This document shows positions 16,507 to 24,766 of a stretch of DNA of 64,000 bases, one piece after another. Within the stretch, counting starts at the first letter, position 1. The number at the start of each line of letters is the position of its first letter. This stretch comes from JBOGVZ01 sp050692985 (GTDB lineage Bacteria; Actinomycetota; UBA4738; CALAEC01): positions 62,001 to 126,000 of the forward strand of contig JBOGVZ010000047.1 of assembly GCA_050692985.1 (NCBI GenBank), in the 5' to 3' direction. Position numbers and translations under genes: made by a program. The notes below the pieces were generated by a model. It was given only the letters and a program-made list of their open reading frames with translations, was not told where the DNA came from and did no database searches.

Positions 16507-17243
16507 ATGGCCACGGCCGAGACGGACCTGGTGACCACGTCCATGCGGGGGTTCTTCGACGGCCACCCCCACATCCGCTACCTGTTCTTCGGGGGCAAGG
16601 GCGGGGTGGGCAAGACCGCCATGGCCGGGACCACCGCGGTGTCCCTGGCACGCCAGGGGACGCGAACGCTGCTGGCCTCCACGAACCCGGTGCACAGCCT
16701 GTCCGGCCTCCTGGACCAGGACGTGTTCGGCAAGGTCACCGACGTCGGCGGGGTGGAGAACCTGTCGGCCCTGGAGATCGACACCAAGGACGCCATCGAG
16801 CGCTCGAAGCGGGAGATCAAAGAGAAGGTCCAGTGGTTCCTGAAGTTCGCCGAGATCTCCACCAAGGAGGCCACCGAGTTCGTGGACGCGGCCACCATGA
16901 ACCCGGCCTTCGAGGAGTCGGCCATGTTCGAGAACATGGTCGACCTGATCTTCAAGGACGAGTACGAGGCGTACGTGTTCGACACCGCCCCCACCGCGAA
17001 CGCCCGGCGCCTGCTGGGGATGTCGAAGGTCTACGGGCTGTGGGTCAACAAGATGGTGAAGTCGCGGGAGGAGGCCCAGGGCCTCCGTGAGCTGCTGTCG
17101 TTCACCAAGAAGAAGGAGGACGACCCGTTGATGGAGTACCTGCTGGAGTTCCGGGAGCGCATCGCCCACGCCAAGGAGCTGCTCACCGACCCCGGCAAGA
17201 CCGCGTTCTTCTTCGTCACGCTGCCCGAGGCCCTGCCGATGGC
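16507..17243 (+). pseudogene. ArsA/Get3-family ATPase, 3' end lost at a breakpoint
   Basis: N-terminal 245 residues of an anion-pump/tail-anchored-protein-type ATPase: deviant Walker A 'FFGGKGGVGKTAMAG', 'STNPVHSLSGLLDQD', 'VFDTAPTANARRLLGMSKV' and 'FFFVTLPEALP'. The actinobacterial paralogues are cytoplasmic and of unclear function. Family similarity stops within 'LPEALPMA', where the sequence switches to an oxidoreductase on the other strand (breakpoint 17235-17245); the frame then runs on to a stop at 17340 in non-homologous sequence. About 100 or more residues are missing. ATG 16507 follows the previous tail by two bases. Confidence 0.75.
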
Positions 17244-18311
17244 TCCCCGGAGGTGCTCGCCGCTCCCGGGGAAGCAGGTGAACTCGGGGAGGCCGTCCAG
17301 GGCCAGGTTCACCTTCCCCGACGACCCCCGGAACTTGTAGCGACGCACGGCCGCCGTCACCGAGGGGTCGAGCACGCCGGGCTCCAGGAGGTCGAGGAAG
17401 GTCCGGCGGGCATCGACGCTGGAGAGCACCGCGTCGGCGTGGATCTCCTCCCCCGAGGCCAGGGCCACCCCCACGGCACGTTCGCCCCTGGTGAGGATGC
17501 GAGCCACCGGGGCCTCCAGGCGGATCTCGGCCCCGAACGAGCGGGCCGCCGAGGCGATGGCCTCGCTGGCGCCTCCGGTCCCCCCCCGGGGGATGCCCCA
17601 TGCTCTATACACGCCGTCGATCTCCCCCATGTAGTGGTGGAGCAGGACGTACGCGGTGCCGGGCGAGCGGATGCCCTGGTAGGTCCCGATGATCCCCGAC
17701 GCCGCCACGGTGGAGATGAGCGGGTCCGTCTCGAACCACTGCGACAGGAAGTCCACGGCGCTCATCGTCATGAGCTGGACGAACGTCCGCTGCTGCTCCC
17801 GGGACAGGTCCTCGAAGGAGCGGAGCAGGCCGGCGAGGGGAAGCCACTCACGGATGTCGATGCGGCCCACGTCCGGGGGCACCACCGACAGGATCGGCTT
17901 GATGAACCGGGCCATCTCCGCCATGAGCTGGCCGTACTCCTCGTAGGCCTCGGCATCGTGGCGTGACCACCGGCGGATCTCCCGCATCGTCCGGGCGTGG
18001 TCGTTCGTCCGCCACAGGTAGTCACCCTCCAGTGGCGTGAACGTGCCATCGAGGGGGAGGGAGGCGAATCCGTGGCGGGGGAGGCCGAGCTCCCGGATGA
18101 TCTCCGGCCGGAGCAGGGAGATCACGTAGGAGGCCTCGCTGAACCGGAAGCCCGGGAACACCTCCTCCGTGACGGCCGCCCCGCCCACCACGTGGCGCCG
18201 CTCCAGCACGACCACCCGCCGGCCGGCCCGGGCCAGGTACGCGGCGGCCACCAGCCCGTTGTGCCCGCCCCCGATGACAACGGCCTCGAACCGCCGAGAG
18301 GTCGTGCCCAC
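17240..18311 (-). pseudogene. Phytoene desaturase-like NAD(P)/FAD oxidoreductase, 3' end lost at a breakpoint
   Basis: N-terminal about 357 residues of a CrtI-like flavoprotein. The dinucleotide motif 'VVIGGGHNGLVAAAYLARAG' and 'VVLERRHVVGGAAVTEEVFPG' bind FAD; 'GIPRGGTGGASEAIASAARSFGAEIR' is the second conserved block. Similarity ends after 'HLRGAI', where relatives continue for roughly 150-200 residues including the second FAD motif; beyond that the frame is antisense to the arsA gene. GTG 18311 lies 8 bases after a TAGACT -10 box, suggesting a leaderless transcript. Substrate is unknown; these proteins act on carotenoids or other isoprenoids. Confidence 0.75.
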
Positions 18312-18319
18312 GGGCCGGA

Positions 18320-18325
18320 AGTCTA
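18320..18325 (-). promoter_or_regulatory. -10 box TAGACT of the CrtI-like gene
   Basis: Eight bases separate this hexamer from the GTG at 18311, so transcription should begin at or next to the start codon. Confidence 0.5.
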
Positions 18326-18342
18326 CCGCGCGGTGCTACCGA

Positions 18343-18771
18343 TCAGCCCGAACCGGAGTTGCCGCCGCCGCCGGGACCCGAGTTGTCGTCCGTGCCGTCG
18401 CCGTCATCGTCGTCGTCGTCATCTTCGTCGTCGTCGACGGTCGCCTCCGGCTGGGGCGTCGGCGTGGGCGACGGCTGCTCGACGGGCGGCTCGGGGAGGA
18501 GGGCCAGCGCGGCCTCCACGTCCGCCGCGGCCGCCAGGATCTCGTCGGCCCGGCCGGGGTCGAGCTCGCCGGCTCCCAGCCACTCGTCCACTGCCCGGCG
18601 GAGCTCGTCCAACCGGGCCGCGGCGGCCTGCCCATCGAGCTCCTCGACGGATCCCCGGACGGCAGCGACGCGGTCCTGAAGATCGCGGGAGGCCCCAGGG
18701 GCGAGCCCGCCGGCGCCGGCACACCCGGCCAGGGCCACGGCGGCGGCCAGGAGGAGGACCCGGGCCCTCAT
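18343..18771 (-). CDS. Small lipoprotein with poly-Asp tail, partner of the kinase
   Basis: Protein of 142 residues. A short lipoprotein signal ('LLLAAAVALAGC') is followed by an Ala/Leu-rich helical region (about 35-90) and a Pro/Thr linker, then an acidic run of Asp/Glu and a Gly/Ser end. ATG 18771 overlaps the stop of the Ser/Thr kinase gene (ATGA), so both are made together. No enzymatic motif is present. It could be an extracytoplasmic sensor or cation-binding partner of the kinase; this is context only. Confidence 0.75.
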   Translation of the reverse strand: MRARVLLLAAAVALAGCAGAGGLAPGASRDLQDRVAAVRGSVEELDGQAAAARLDELRRAVDEWLGAGELDPGRADEILAAAADVEAALALLPEPPVEQPSPTPTPQPEATVDDDEDDDDDDDGDGTDDNSGPGGGGNSGSG

Positions 18772-19847
18772 GGTCGGACCGCCCCCTCCAGCCGGTCCAG
18801 GGCGTCCTCGAGCGGCGGCGGGACGCCGGTCTCGGTCCGGGGCTCCTCGGCGGGGCCGCCCGGCGAGGGTCCCCGCAGGGCGACGAAGGCCAGGGCCACC
18901 GCCAGCGCCACCACCGCCACGGCGGCGACCGCCAGGAGGACCGGGCGAGGCAGCCGCCTTCCTCCGGCCACCGGCGCCGCCGGCGGGAGGGGCTCGGTAG
19001 GGGTCACCGGGGGCTCGGCGTGGCGCGCCGGCTCGGCCTCGCCGGAGAGGGCCGCCGCCATGTCCTCCGCCGACGCGAACCGAGCGGCCGGGTCCGGAGA
19101 CAGCGCCCGCTCGACCGCGGCGGCCAGGGCGGGGTCCGCGTCCGGACGGAGCTCCGACACGGCTGCCCGGCCGCCGTTGCGGATGGCATCGAGGAAGGCC
19201 GCCGGCGTGGCGGCCCGGAACGGCGGCCGGCCGGTCAGGGCCTCGTACAGGACGGCGCCCGCCGAGTACAGGTCGCTCTGCGGGGTGGCCGGCCTCCCCT
19301 CCAGGCGCTCCGGGGCCATGTACACCACGGTCCCCATCACCTCGGCCGTCTGGGTCGCCGCGGCGTCGGCCATCTTGGCGATGCCGAAGTCCGCGACCTT
19401 GGCGTCCCCATCCTCGGTGAGCAGGACGTTCCCCGGCTTGACGTCGCGGTGGACGATCCCCGCGGCGTGGGCCGCGCCCAGGGCCGCCAGGATGTCGCCG
19501 GCCAGGGCCCGGACGCGCTCGCGGTCCGAGGGCCCGTCCGCCAGCTCGTCGGCCAGCGTCCTGCCCGGCAACAGCTCCATGACGAGGTACGGGAGCCCGT
19601 CGTGGGTGCCGCTGTCGTAGACGGACACCACGTTCGGGTGCACGAGCCGGGCCGCGGCCCGAGCCTCGCCCTCCACCCGCCTCCGCACCGACGGCTGGGT
19701 TCCCAGGTCGCGGCGCAGGAGCTTCACCGCCACCGGGCGGGACAGGCGAACGTCGCGCCCGGACCACACGTGGCCCATGCCGCCACCCGCGATCCGGCGC
19801 TCCAGCCGGTAGCGCCCCCCGACCACGGGAACCGTCTCGCTGCTCAC
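18768..19847 (-). CDS. Membrane-anchored serine/threonine protein kinase (PknB-like, no PASTA domains)
   Basis: Protein of 359 residues. The kinase domain occupies about 12-270: glycine loop 'IAGGGMGHVWSG', Lys42 in 'VAVKLL', 'VHRDVKPGNVLL', 'VADFGIAKM' and 'GTVVYMAPERL'. A Pro-rich linker, one membrane helix (about 300-323) and only about 35 outside residues follow, so the PASTA repeats of PknB are absent. The GTG start abuts a TAGGGT hexamer; GTG 19829 six codons later would fit that box better. It probably phosphorylates cytosolic proteins in response to an envelope cue, perhaps through the coupled lipoprotein. Confidence 0.9.
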   Translation of the reverse strand: MSSETVPVVGGRYRLERRIAGGGMGHVWSGRDVRLSRPVAVKLLRRDLGTQPSVRRRVEGEARAAARLVHPNVVSVYDSGTHDGLPYLVMELLPGRTLADELADGPSDRERVRALAGDILAALGAAHAAGIVHRDVKPGNVLLTEDGDAKVADFGIAKMADAAATQTAEVMGTVVYMAPERLEGRPATPQSDLYSAGAVLYEALTGRPPFRAATPAAFLDAIRNGGRAAVSELRPDADPALAAAVERALSPDPAARFASAEDMAAALSGEAEPARHAEPPVTPTEPLPPAAPVAGGRRLPRPVLLAVAAVAVVALAVALAFVALRGPSPGGPAEEPRTETGVPPPLEDALDRLEGAVRP

Positions 19848-19946
19848 ACCCTAGGCATTCCCCGCAGGGCCGGGGATGAACGTTAGGAAACGCTCAGCCG
19901 AACAACGGCCAAGCGAGGCGAGCCGGTTGGATCGCCCGCGGGCCCG

Positions 19947-19952
19947 TATGCT
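19947..19952 (+). promoter_or_regulatory. -10 box TATGCT of the LCP gene
   Basis: The hexamer ends 8 bases before the ATG at 19961 and no Shine-Dalgarno lies between, which fits leaderless expression. Confidence 0.5.
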
Positions 19953-19960
19953 GGGCGGCC

Positions 19961-21361
19961 ATGTCCCGTCCGAGCGGTCCCTCGCGGTGGAGGCGCGGGG
20001 GGGCGGCGGCGGTGGCCGCCGTGGCCCTGGCGTCGGCGTGCACGGCGTCCCCCGAGGCCGGACCGAGCGCGGCGCCCACCTCTCCCTCCCCCAGCCCCGA
20101 GGCTCCCGTCCCTGCGCTCGAGGTGAACCTGGCCCGCACCGCCGGCTTCCCGGTGAAGGGCAAGGCCCGTCCCCGCCACCTGCGGCGGCCAGCTCGCGCG
20201 GTCCGGGAGGCCATGGATCGGCTGTACACGGCCGCGTTCGTGGACCCCGGCGCGTGGACCGGCGGCTTCCCAGGCGCGCTCCGCGAGTTCCGGGGCGAGG
20301 CCCGGCGACATGCCCGCAAGGACATCAACCGGCTCACCGTGGGGCGGGCAGCACGGGTCCTGTCCGAGGTTCGGCCGGTGAAGGCCCGGCTCCGGGTCGA
20401 CCTGCTGCTGGGGACCGGGCGCAACGCGCTGGCCGCCCTGGCCCGGATGGAGTTCGCCGCCACCGGCCTCAGCACGGACGGCGTGGAGACGCCGATCCGC
20501 CATCGCGCCGAGTACCTGCTCCGCCGCTTCGGGGGCCGGTGGCAGATCGTGGCCTACCGGGTGAAGCATCGCCTGGTGCCCCAGCGGGTCCCCGGCGTGC
20601 CCACCGGGGGCACGCTGTTCGTGCTGGCGATCGGCAGCGACGCCCGCCCCCGGCAGTCGGTGCCCAGGGCCCGGGCCGACTCGATCCACATCATCGGGGT
20701 GAACCTGCGCAAGGGGAAAGCCTCGATCCTGGGGATCCCCCGGGACTCCCACGTCCCGATCCCCGGGCGGGGCACCCAGAAGATCAACGCGGCCCTGTTC
20801 CTGGGTGGCCCGGAGCTCCTGGTGCGAACGGTGGAGCAGCTCACCGGCATCCGCATGGACGGCTACCTGCTCACCGGGTTCGAGGGCTTCCGAAGGATGG
20901 TGACCCGCATCGGCGGCCTGACCGTCCGGGTCCCCTACCGGATGAGCGACGCGGCCTCCGGGGCGTACTTCCAGCCCGGCTCCAAGCGGATGAAGGGCCG
21001 GGCCGCCCTGGCGTTCTCCCGCAACCGCCACGACGCGCCCGGCGGCGACTTCGGCAGGTCGGTCAACCAGGGGGCGGTGATCCTGGCCGCCCTCCGGGAG
21101 CTCCGCCGGGACGTGGGCAAGAACCCCGCCACCCTGTTCAGGTGGGTGGGGGTCGCCGCCCAGCACCTCCAGACCGACCTCAGCCCCCTGGAGCGGCTGG
21201 AGCTGCTGATCGCCGCCCTGTCCATCGACCCCGGGAAGGTGCGGAACCGGGTGGTGTCCGGCGGCGGAGGCTTCGCCGGCAGCGCCAGCGTGGTGTTCCT
21301 GGGCGGCGGCGCCCGGGCGATGTTCCAGGACCTCCGCCGCGACGGCACGCTGGGCGGCTGA
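19961..21361 (+). CDS. LytR-CpsA-Psr (LCP) family cell-wall protein
   Basis: Protein of 466 residues with a signal sequence ending in 'ALASAC', so possibly a lipoprotein, which is unusual because most LCP proteins keep an N-terminal membrane helix. An uncharacterised domain covers about 45-205. The LCP domain follows at about 210-440: 'ADSIHIIGVN', 'SILGIPRDSHVPIPG', 'KINAALFLGGPE', 'TGIRMDGYLLTGFEGF' and 'AFSRNRHD', with the Arg/Asp residues that bind the polyprenyl pyrophosphate. LCP enzymes attach glycopolymers to peptidoglycan outside the membrane. Convergent with the cyclase gene, 12 bases apart. Confidence 0.88.
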   Translation: MSRPSGPSRWRRGGAAAVAAVALASACTASPEAGPSAAPTSPSPSPEAPVPALEVNLARTAGFPVKGKARPRHLRRPARAVREAMDRLYTAAFVDPGAWTGGFPGALREFRGEARRHARKDINRLTVGRAARVLSEVRPVKARLRVDLLLGTGRNALAALARMEFAATGLSTDGVETPIRHRAEYLLRRFGGRWQIVAYRVKHRLVPQRVPGVPTGGTLFVLAIGSDARPRQSVPRARADSIHIIGVNLRKGKASILGIPRDSHVPIPGRGTQKINAALFLGGPELLVRTVEQLTGIRMDGYLLTGFEGFRRMVTRIGGLTVRVPYRMSDAASGAYFQPGSKRMKGRAALAFSRNRHDAPGGDFGRSVNQGAVILAALRELRRDVGKNPATLFRWVGVAAQHLQTDLSPLERLELLIAALSIDPGKVRNRVVSGGGGFAGSASVVFLGGGARAMFQDLRRDGTLGG

Positions 21362-21373
21362 CCCCGCGGGGGT

Positions 21374-24300
21374 TCACCGAGACGTCGCCAGCATCTCCTC
21401 GGCGAACTCGGCGTGGCGGGGCATGCCCAGGCCCCGGTAGCCCGCCGCGGCCTCCTCGAGCATGGCCCGGGCCCGGTCCCCGTCCGCCGGGTTCCCCCAC
21501 CGAAGCAGGGCGTGGGCGTGGAGCCTGCGCACCTCAGGCACGTGGACCCGCTGGGGGAGGTCCTGGGCCTGGCGGAGCGCGGCGGCGAACCGCTCCTCGG
21601 CCTCGGCCCACCGGCCTCCGGCCGCCGCGGCCAGGCCCGCCACGGCGGGCAGGGGCCGCCCGTCCATCCCCCGCATGCGGACGCCCTTGGCCAGGGCCCG
21701 CTCCGCGTACCGGCCCAGCCCGGCCGCGTCCTCCCCCCGGCCCATCAGCGACAGGGACTCGATCGCGTACAGGACCATGGTCCACGCTCCGAACGTGATG
21801 GCCTCCTCCGGAGCGGGCAGCCGTCCCTCCCACGCCCCGTAGAGCGCGAGGGCCTCGTCCTCGCGTCCGGCCTGGGCCAGATGGAGGAGGAGGGCCCCGG
21901 CGGACCAGCCCTCGAACGCCCCGGGGATCTCCAGCGAGACCGCCCGGCGGTGATGCTCCAGGGCCTCGTCCCACCGGCCCAACCACTCCGCCGAGATGGC
22001 CAGGAAGCTGTGCGACTGGGCCACCCACAGCTGCTCCAGCCGCTCACACAGCTCCAGGTCCCGGCGCGCGAAGGCCTCCACGGCCCGGAAGTCGCCCGTC
22101 CGTCCCACGTCCCGGAAGGCCCCGGCCCGCCCATGCAGGATGATGGCCAGGCCCGATCCCACCCGCTCGGCGATCGGCGCCAGCTCCTCCCCCACCGCCT
22201 CGGAGGCCTCCAGGTCACCCAGGAAGAAGTGGCTGAACTCCACCAGGCCCAGCAGGACGGCCCGCTCCCACGGGCGATCGTGAAGGGCACCGGTGGCGTC
22301 GGCGCGGCGACCGGCCTCGACCGCGCCGGCGAACTCCATGAACAGGTAGTCGGCGGTGGCCCGTCCCCCGTGCACGAACGCTTCCAGCCACGGATCCCCC
22401 AGCTCCCGGGCCAAGGCCAGGGCCTCCTCCTCCGTATCCAGGGCCGCGCGACGGTCGCCCGCCCACGCCAGGTAGGCCAGGTGGCCGGCCAGCAGCCGGA
22501 CCCGGGCACCGTTCCGCATGCCGCCCGAGACGGTCAGCCCCCGCTGCACGAACTCCAGCCCCTCCACGGCCCGGCCGCTGTAGCCGAGCTCGTAGCCCAG
22601 GCGGGCGCAGAGCTCGGTCACGGCCTCGGGATCGCCCAGCTCCGTGTACAGGTCGAGGGCCTGGCGCCACGCCGAGGCGGCGTCCCCGATCCGGCCCAGG
22701 CTCCGCAGGGCCAGCCCCAGTCGCACCAGGGCCTGGGCACGGGCCGGCGGGTCGCCCTCGATCAGCGACAGGGCGTTCTCGAAGTGGCCCAGGGCCTCCT
22801 CCCACGCGGCGCCGGCCATGGCTCGCTCCCCGGCCACGGTGAGGTATCGCCGGAGCTTGCCCGGGTCGACCCCCCCGCCGGCATTCAGCAGGTGGTGGAT
22901 GAGCTCCTCGGCTCGCTCGTCCGCCCGTTCCCCCAGGCCGGCCTCGATGGCCTCGGCCACCTTCCGGTGCAGGCGCTGGCGACGGAGCGTGGACAGGCCC
23001 GCCAGCAGCGTCTGGCGGATCAGCTCGTGGGAGAACTCGAACCGCTGGCCGCCGTCGGCGGCGGCGATGAGCCGGGCGGCCTCGGCCGACTCCAGGGCGT
23101 CGAGCACCTGGTCCTCCCCGGTCCCGGCCACGGCCTCCAGGAGGTCCGTGTCGAAGCCCCGGCCGATCGTGGCCGCGGCGGCCAGGGTCTTGCGGCCCTC
23201 CTCGGTGAGCCGCTGGAGCCTCCGGCCGATCACCAGCCGGAGGCTCTCCGGGACGTCGACCTCGTCCACCAGGACGTCGGTGCGCCACCGGCCGGCCTCG
23301 TCGATCAGGCGGCCCTCCTCCATCAGGTGCCGGACCACCTCCTCCACGAAGAACGCGTTCCCCTCGGTCTCCGCGTAGACGACCCGGACCACCTCCGGGG
23401 GCGGATCCTGGCCGGCCAGGCCGGCCATCATGGCCGCCACGGCCGGCTCGTCCAGCCGCTTCAGGGAGATCCGCTCGGCCAGGCGGCGACGCAGGAGGTC
23501 CTCGAGCGTCCGGGCCAGCGGGCGGTCCACCTCGAGCTCCACGTCGCGGTACGTGCCCAGGACCAGCAGGGGGACGTCGTCCAGGGACTCGGCCACGTGC
23601 TCCAACAGGAGCAGGGTGGGCTCGTCCGCCCAGTGGAGGTCGTCCAGGACCAGCAGCATCGGGCGGAGCTCGGCCGCTCGGCCGATGAAGTCCCGGATCG
23701 AGTTGAACAGGTAGCGGCGCTCCTGCTCGGGAGGAAGGTCCAGGGCCGGGGGGATGTCGCCGAACAGGCGCCGGATCTCGGGGACGATCCGGGCGATCTC
23801 CCCCGCGGACTCTCCGAGGAGCGCGCGCAGGGCCTCGGGGCTCCTGGCCCGGGCCACGGCCTGCTCCAGGATCGCCACCCAGGGCATGTACGGGAGGCCG
23901 CCCTCCGCCTGGGTGCAGTACCCCACCAGCACACGGGCCCCCCGCTGGTCGGCCTCCCAGGAGACCTCTTCGGCCAGGCGGGTCTTGCCCACCCCCGGCT
24001 CGCCACCGATCAGGACCAGCGATCCCCGGCCTTCCAGGGCCTCGTCCAGGTGCCGGCGAAGGTCGGCGCGTTCCTCGTCCCGGCCGATGAACGGCGTACG
24101 GGCCTGGTCCGGGGGAGCGACCGCCTTGCCCCCCCACCCCAGCTCGTGGAGCCGCCACCGCTGCGGGAACCCCTTGAGCCAGTACAGGCCTCGGTCCACC
24201 AGGGTGGGCCCATCGAGGCCCTCGGCGTGGGGGAGGAGGTCCTCGGACACCAGGATCTGGCCGCCCCGGGCGTGGGCGGAGATGCGGGCCGCCGCGTTGA

Positions 24301-24634
24301 CGGTGGCACCGAACAGGTCGTCGCCCCGCTCGATCACCTCCCCGGCGTGGAGCCCCATCCGCACCGACACCCCGGGCGCTTCCTCCGGCAGGCGGCGTTG
24401 GATGGCCACAGCGGCGTCGAGGGCGGTCCGGGGCTCGGGGAAGGAGAGCATGAACCCGTCGCCCATCGTCTTGACCTCCCGGCCGCGGCGGCGGGCGATC
24501 TCCTCGCGGACGATCCCCTCGTGGAGCTCCAGGAGGAACCGGCACTCCTGGTCGCCCACCCGGTTGGCCAGGTCCGTGGAGCCCACCACGTCGGTGAACA
24601 GCAGGGTGGCGGTACGGGCGGCTTCGTCGGTCAG
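21374..24634 (-). CDS. Class III nucleotide cyclase - AAA/NB-ARC ATPase - TPR regulator, probable CTG start
   Basis: Protein of 1086 residues. Cyclase homology domain (about 10-185) with 'LLFTDVVGST' and 'VKTMGDGFMLSF'; ATPase with Walker A 'GGEPGVGKTRLA' and 'LLVLDDLHWAD'; long TPR-rich C terminus (about 600-1086). Such proteins are signal-transducing cyclases or MalT-like regulators. The first in-frame ATG/GTG (24589) lies after the essential Asp of LLFTD, so it cannot be the real start. CTG 24634, 14 codons upstream of that GTG's neighbour block, has GGGAGAGGA just before it and restores the normal N terminus 'LTDEAARTATLLFTD'. Confidence 0.85.
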   Translation of the reverse strand: MTDEAARTATLLFTDVVGSTDLANRVGDQECRFLLELHEGIVREEIARRRGREVKTMGDGFMLSFPEPRTALDAAVAIQRRLPEEAPGVSVRMGLHAGEVIERGDDLFGATVNAAARISAHARGGQILVSEDLLPHAEGLDGPTLVDRGLYWLKGFPQRWRLHELGWGGKAVAPPDQARTPFIGRDEERADLRRHLDEALEGRGSLVLIGGEPGVGKTRLAEEVSWEADQRGARVLVGYCTQAEGGLPYMPWVAILEQAVARARSPEALRALLGESAGEIARIVPEIRRLFGDIPPALDLPPEQERRYLFNSIRDFIGRAAELRPMLLVLDDLHWADEPTLLLLEHVAESLDDVPLLVLGTYRDVELEVDRPLARTLEDLLRRRLAERISLKRLDEPAVAAMMAGLAGQDPPPEVVRVVYAETEGNAFFVEEVVRHLMEEGRLIDEAGRWRTDVLVDEVDVPESLRLVIGRRLQRLTEEGRKTLAAAATIGRGFDTDLLEAVAGTGEDQVLDALESAEAARLIAAADGGQRFEFSHELIRQTLLAGLSTLRRQRLHRKVAEAIEAGLGERADERAEELIHHLLNAGGGVDPGKLRRYLTVAGERAMAGAAWEEALGHFENALSLIEGDPPARAQALVRLGLALRSLGRIGDAASAWRQALDLYTELGDPEAVTELCARLGYELGYSGRAVEGLEFVQRGLTVSGGMRNGARVRLLAGHLAYLAWAGDRRAALDTEEEALALARELGDPWLEAFVHGGRATADYLFMEFAGAVEAGRRADATGALHDRPWERAVLLGLVEFSHFFLGDLEASEAVGEELAPIAERVGSGLAIILHGRAGAFRDVGRTGDFRAVEAFARRDLELCERLEQLWVAQSHSFLAISAEWLGRWDEALEHHRRAVSLEIPGAFEGWSAGALLLHLAQAGREDEALALYGAWEGRLPAPEEAITFGAWTMVLYAIESLSLMGRGEDAAGLGRYAERALAKGVRMRGMDGRPLPAVAGLAAAAGGRWAEAEERFAAALRQAQDLPQRVHVPEVRRLHAHALLRWGNPADGDRARAMLEEAAAGYRGLGMPRHAEFAEEMLATSR

Positions 24635-24706
24635 GGCGGATCCTCTCCCGGGCGTTCGATCCCAGATTGTCCCGCAGCTGCCGGTCCGGCGCCTACCCGT
24701 TTCACT

Positions 24707-24766
24707 GGGGGGTTCGCTCGCTGTTCACTCTGACGCTTCCATCGCCCCCGGCGAGCTACACCCCCC
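24707..24766. repeat. Palindromic repeat copy A (about 60 bp)
   Basis: Arms GGGGGGTTCGCTCGC (24707-24721) and GGCGAGCTACACCCCCC (24750-24766) can pair imperfectly around a variable centre. The right arm read on the minus strand gives the last codons and the TAG stop of the P450 gene. Related copies lie near 40768, 48995 and 53175. Confidence 0.7.

Noticed and set aside
21413..24733. Very long open frame antisense to the 1086-residue cyclase
   Set aside because: High G+C content opens antisense frames; the predicted protein is Gln/Pro/Gly-rich with no domain, while the opposite strand encodes clear cyclase and ATPase motifs.
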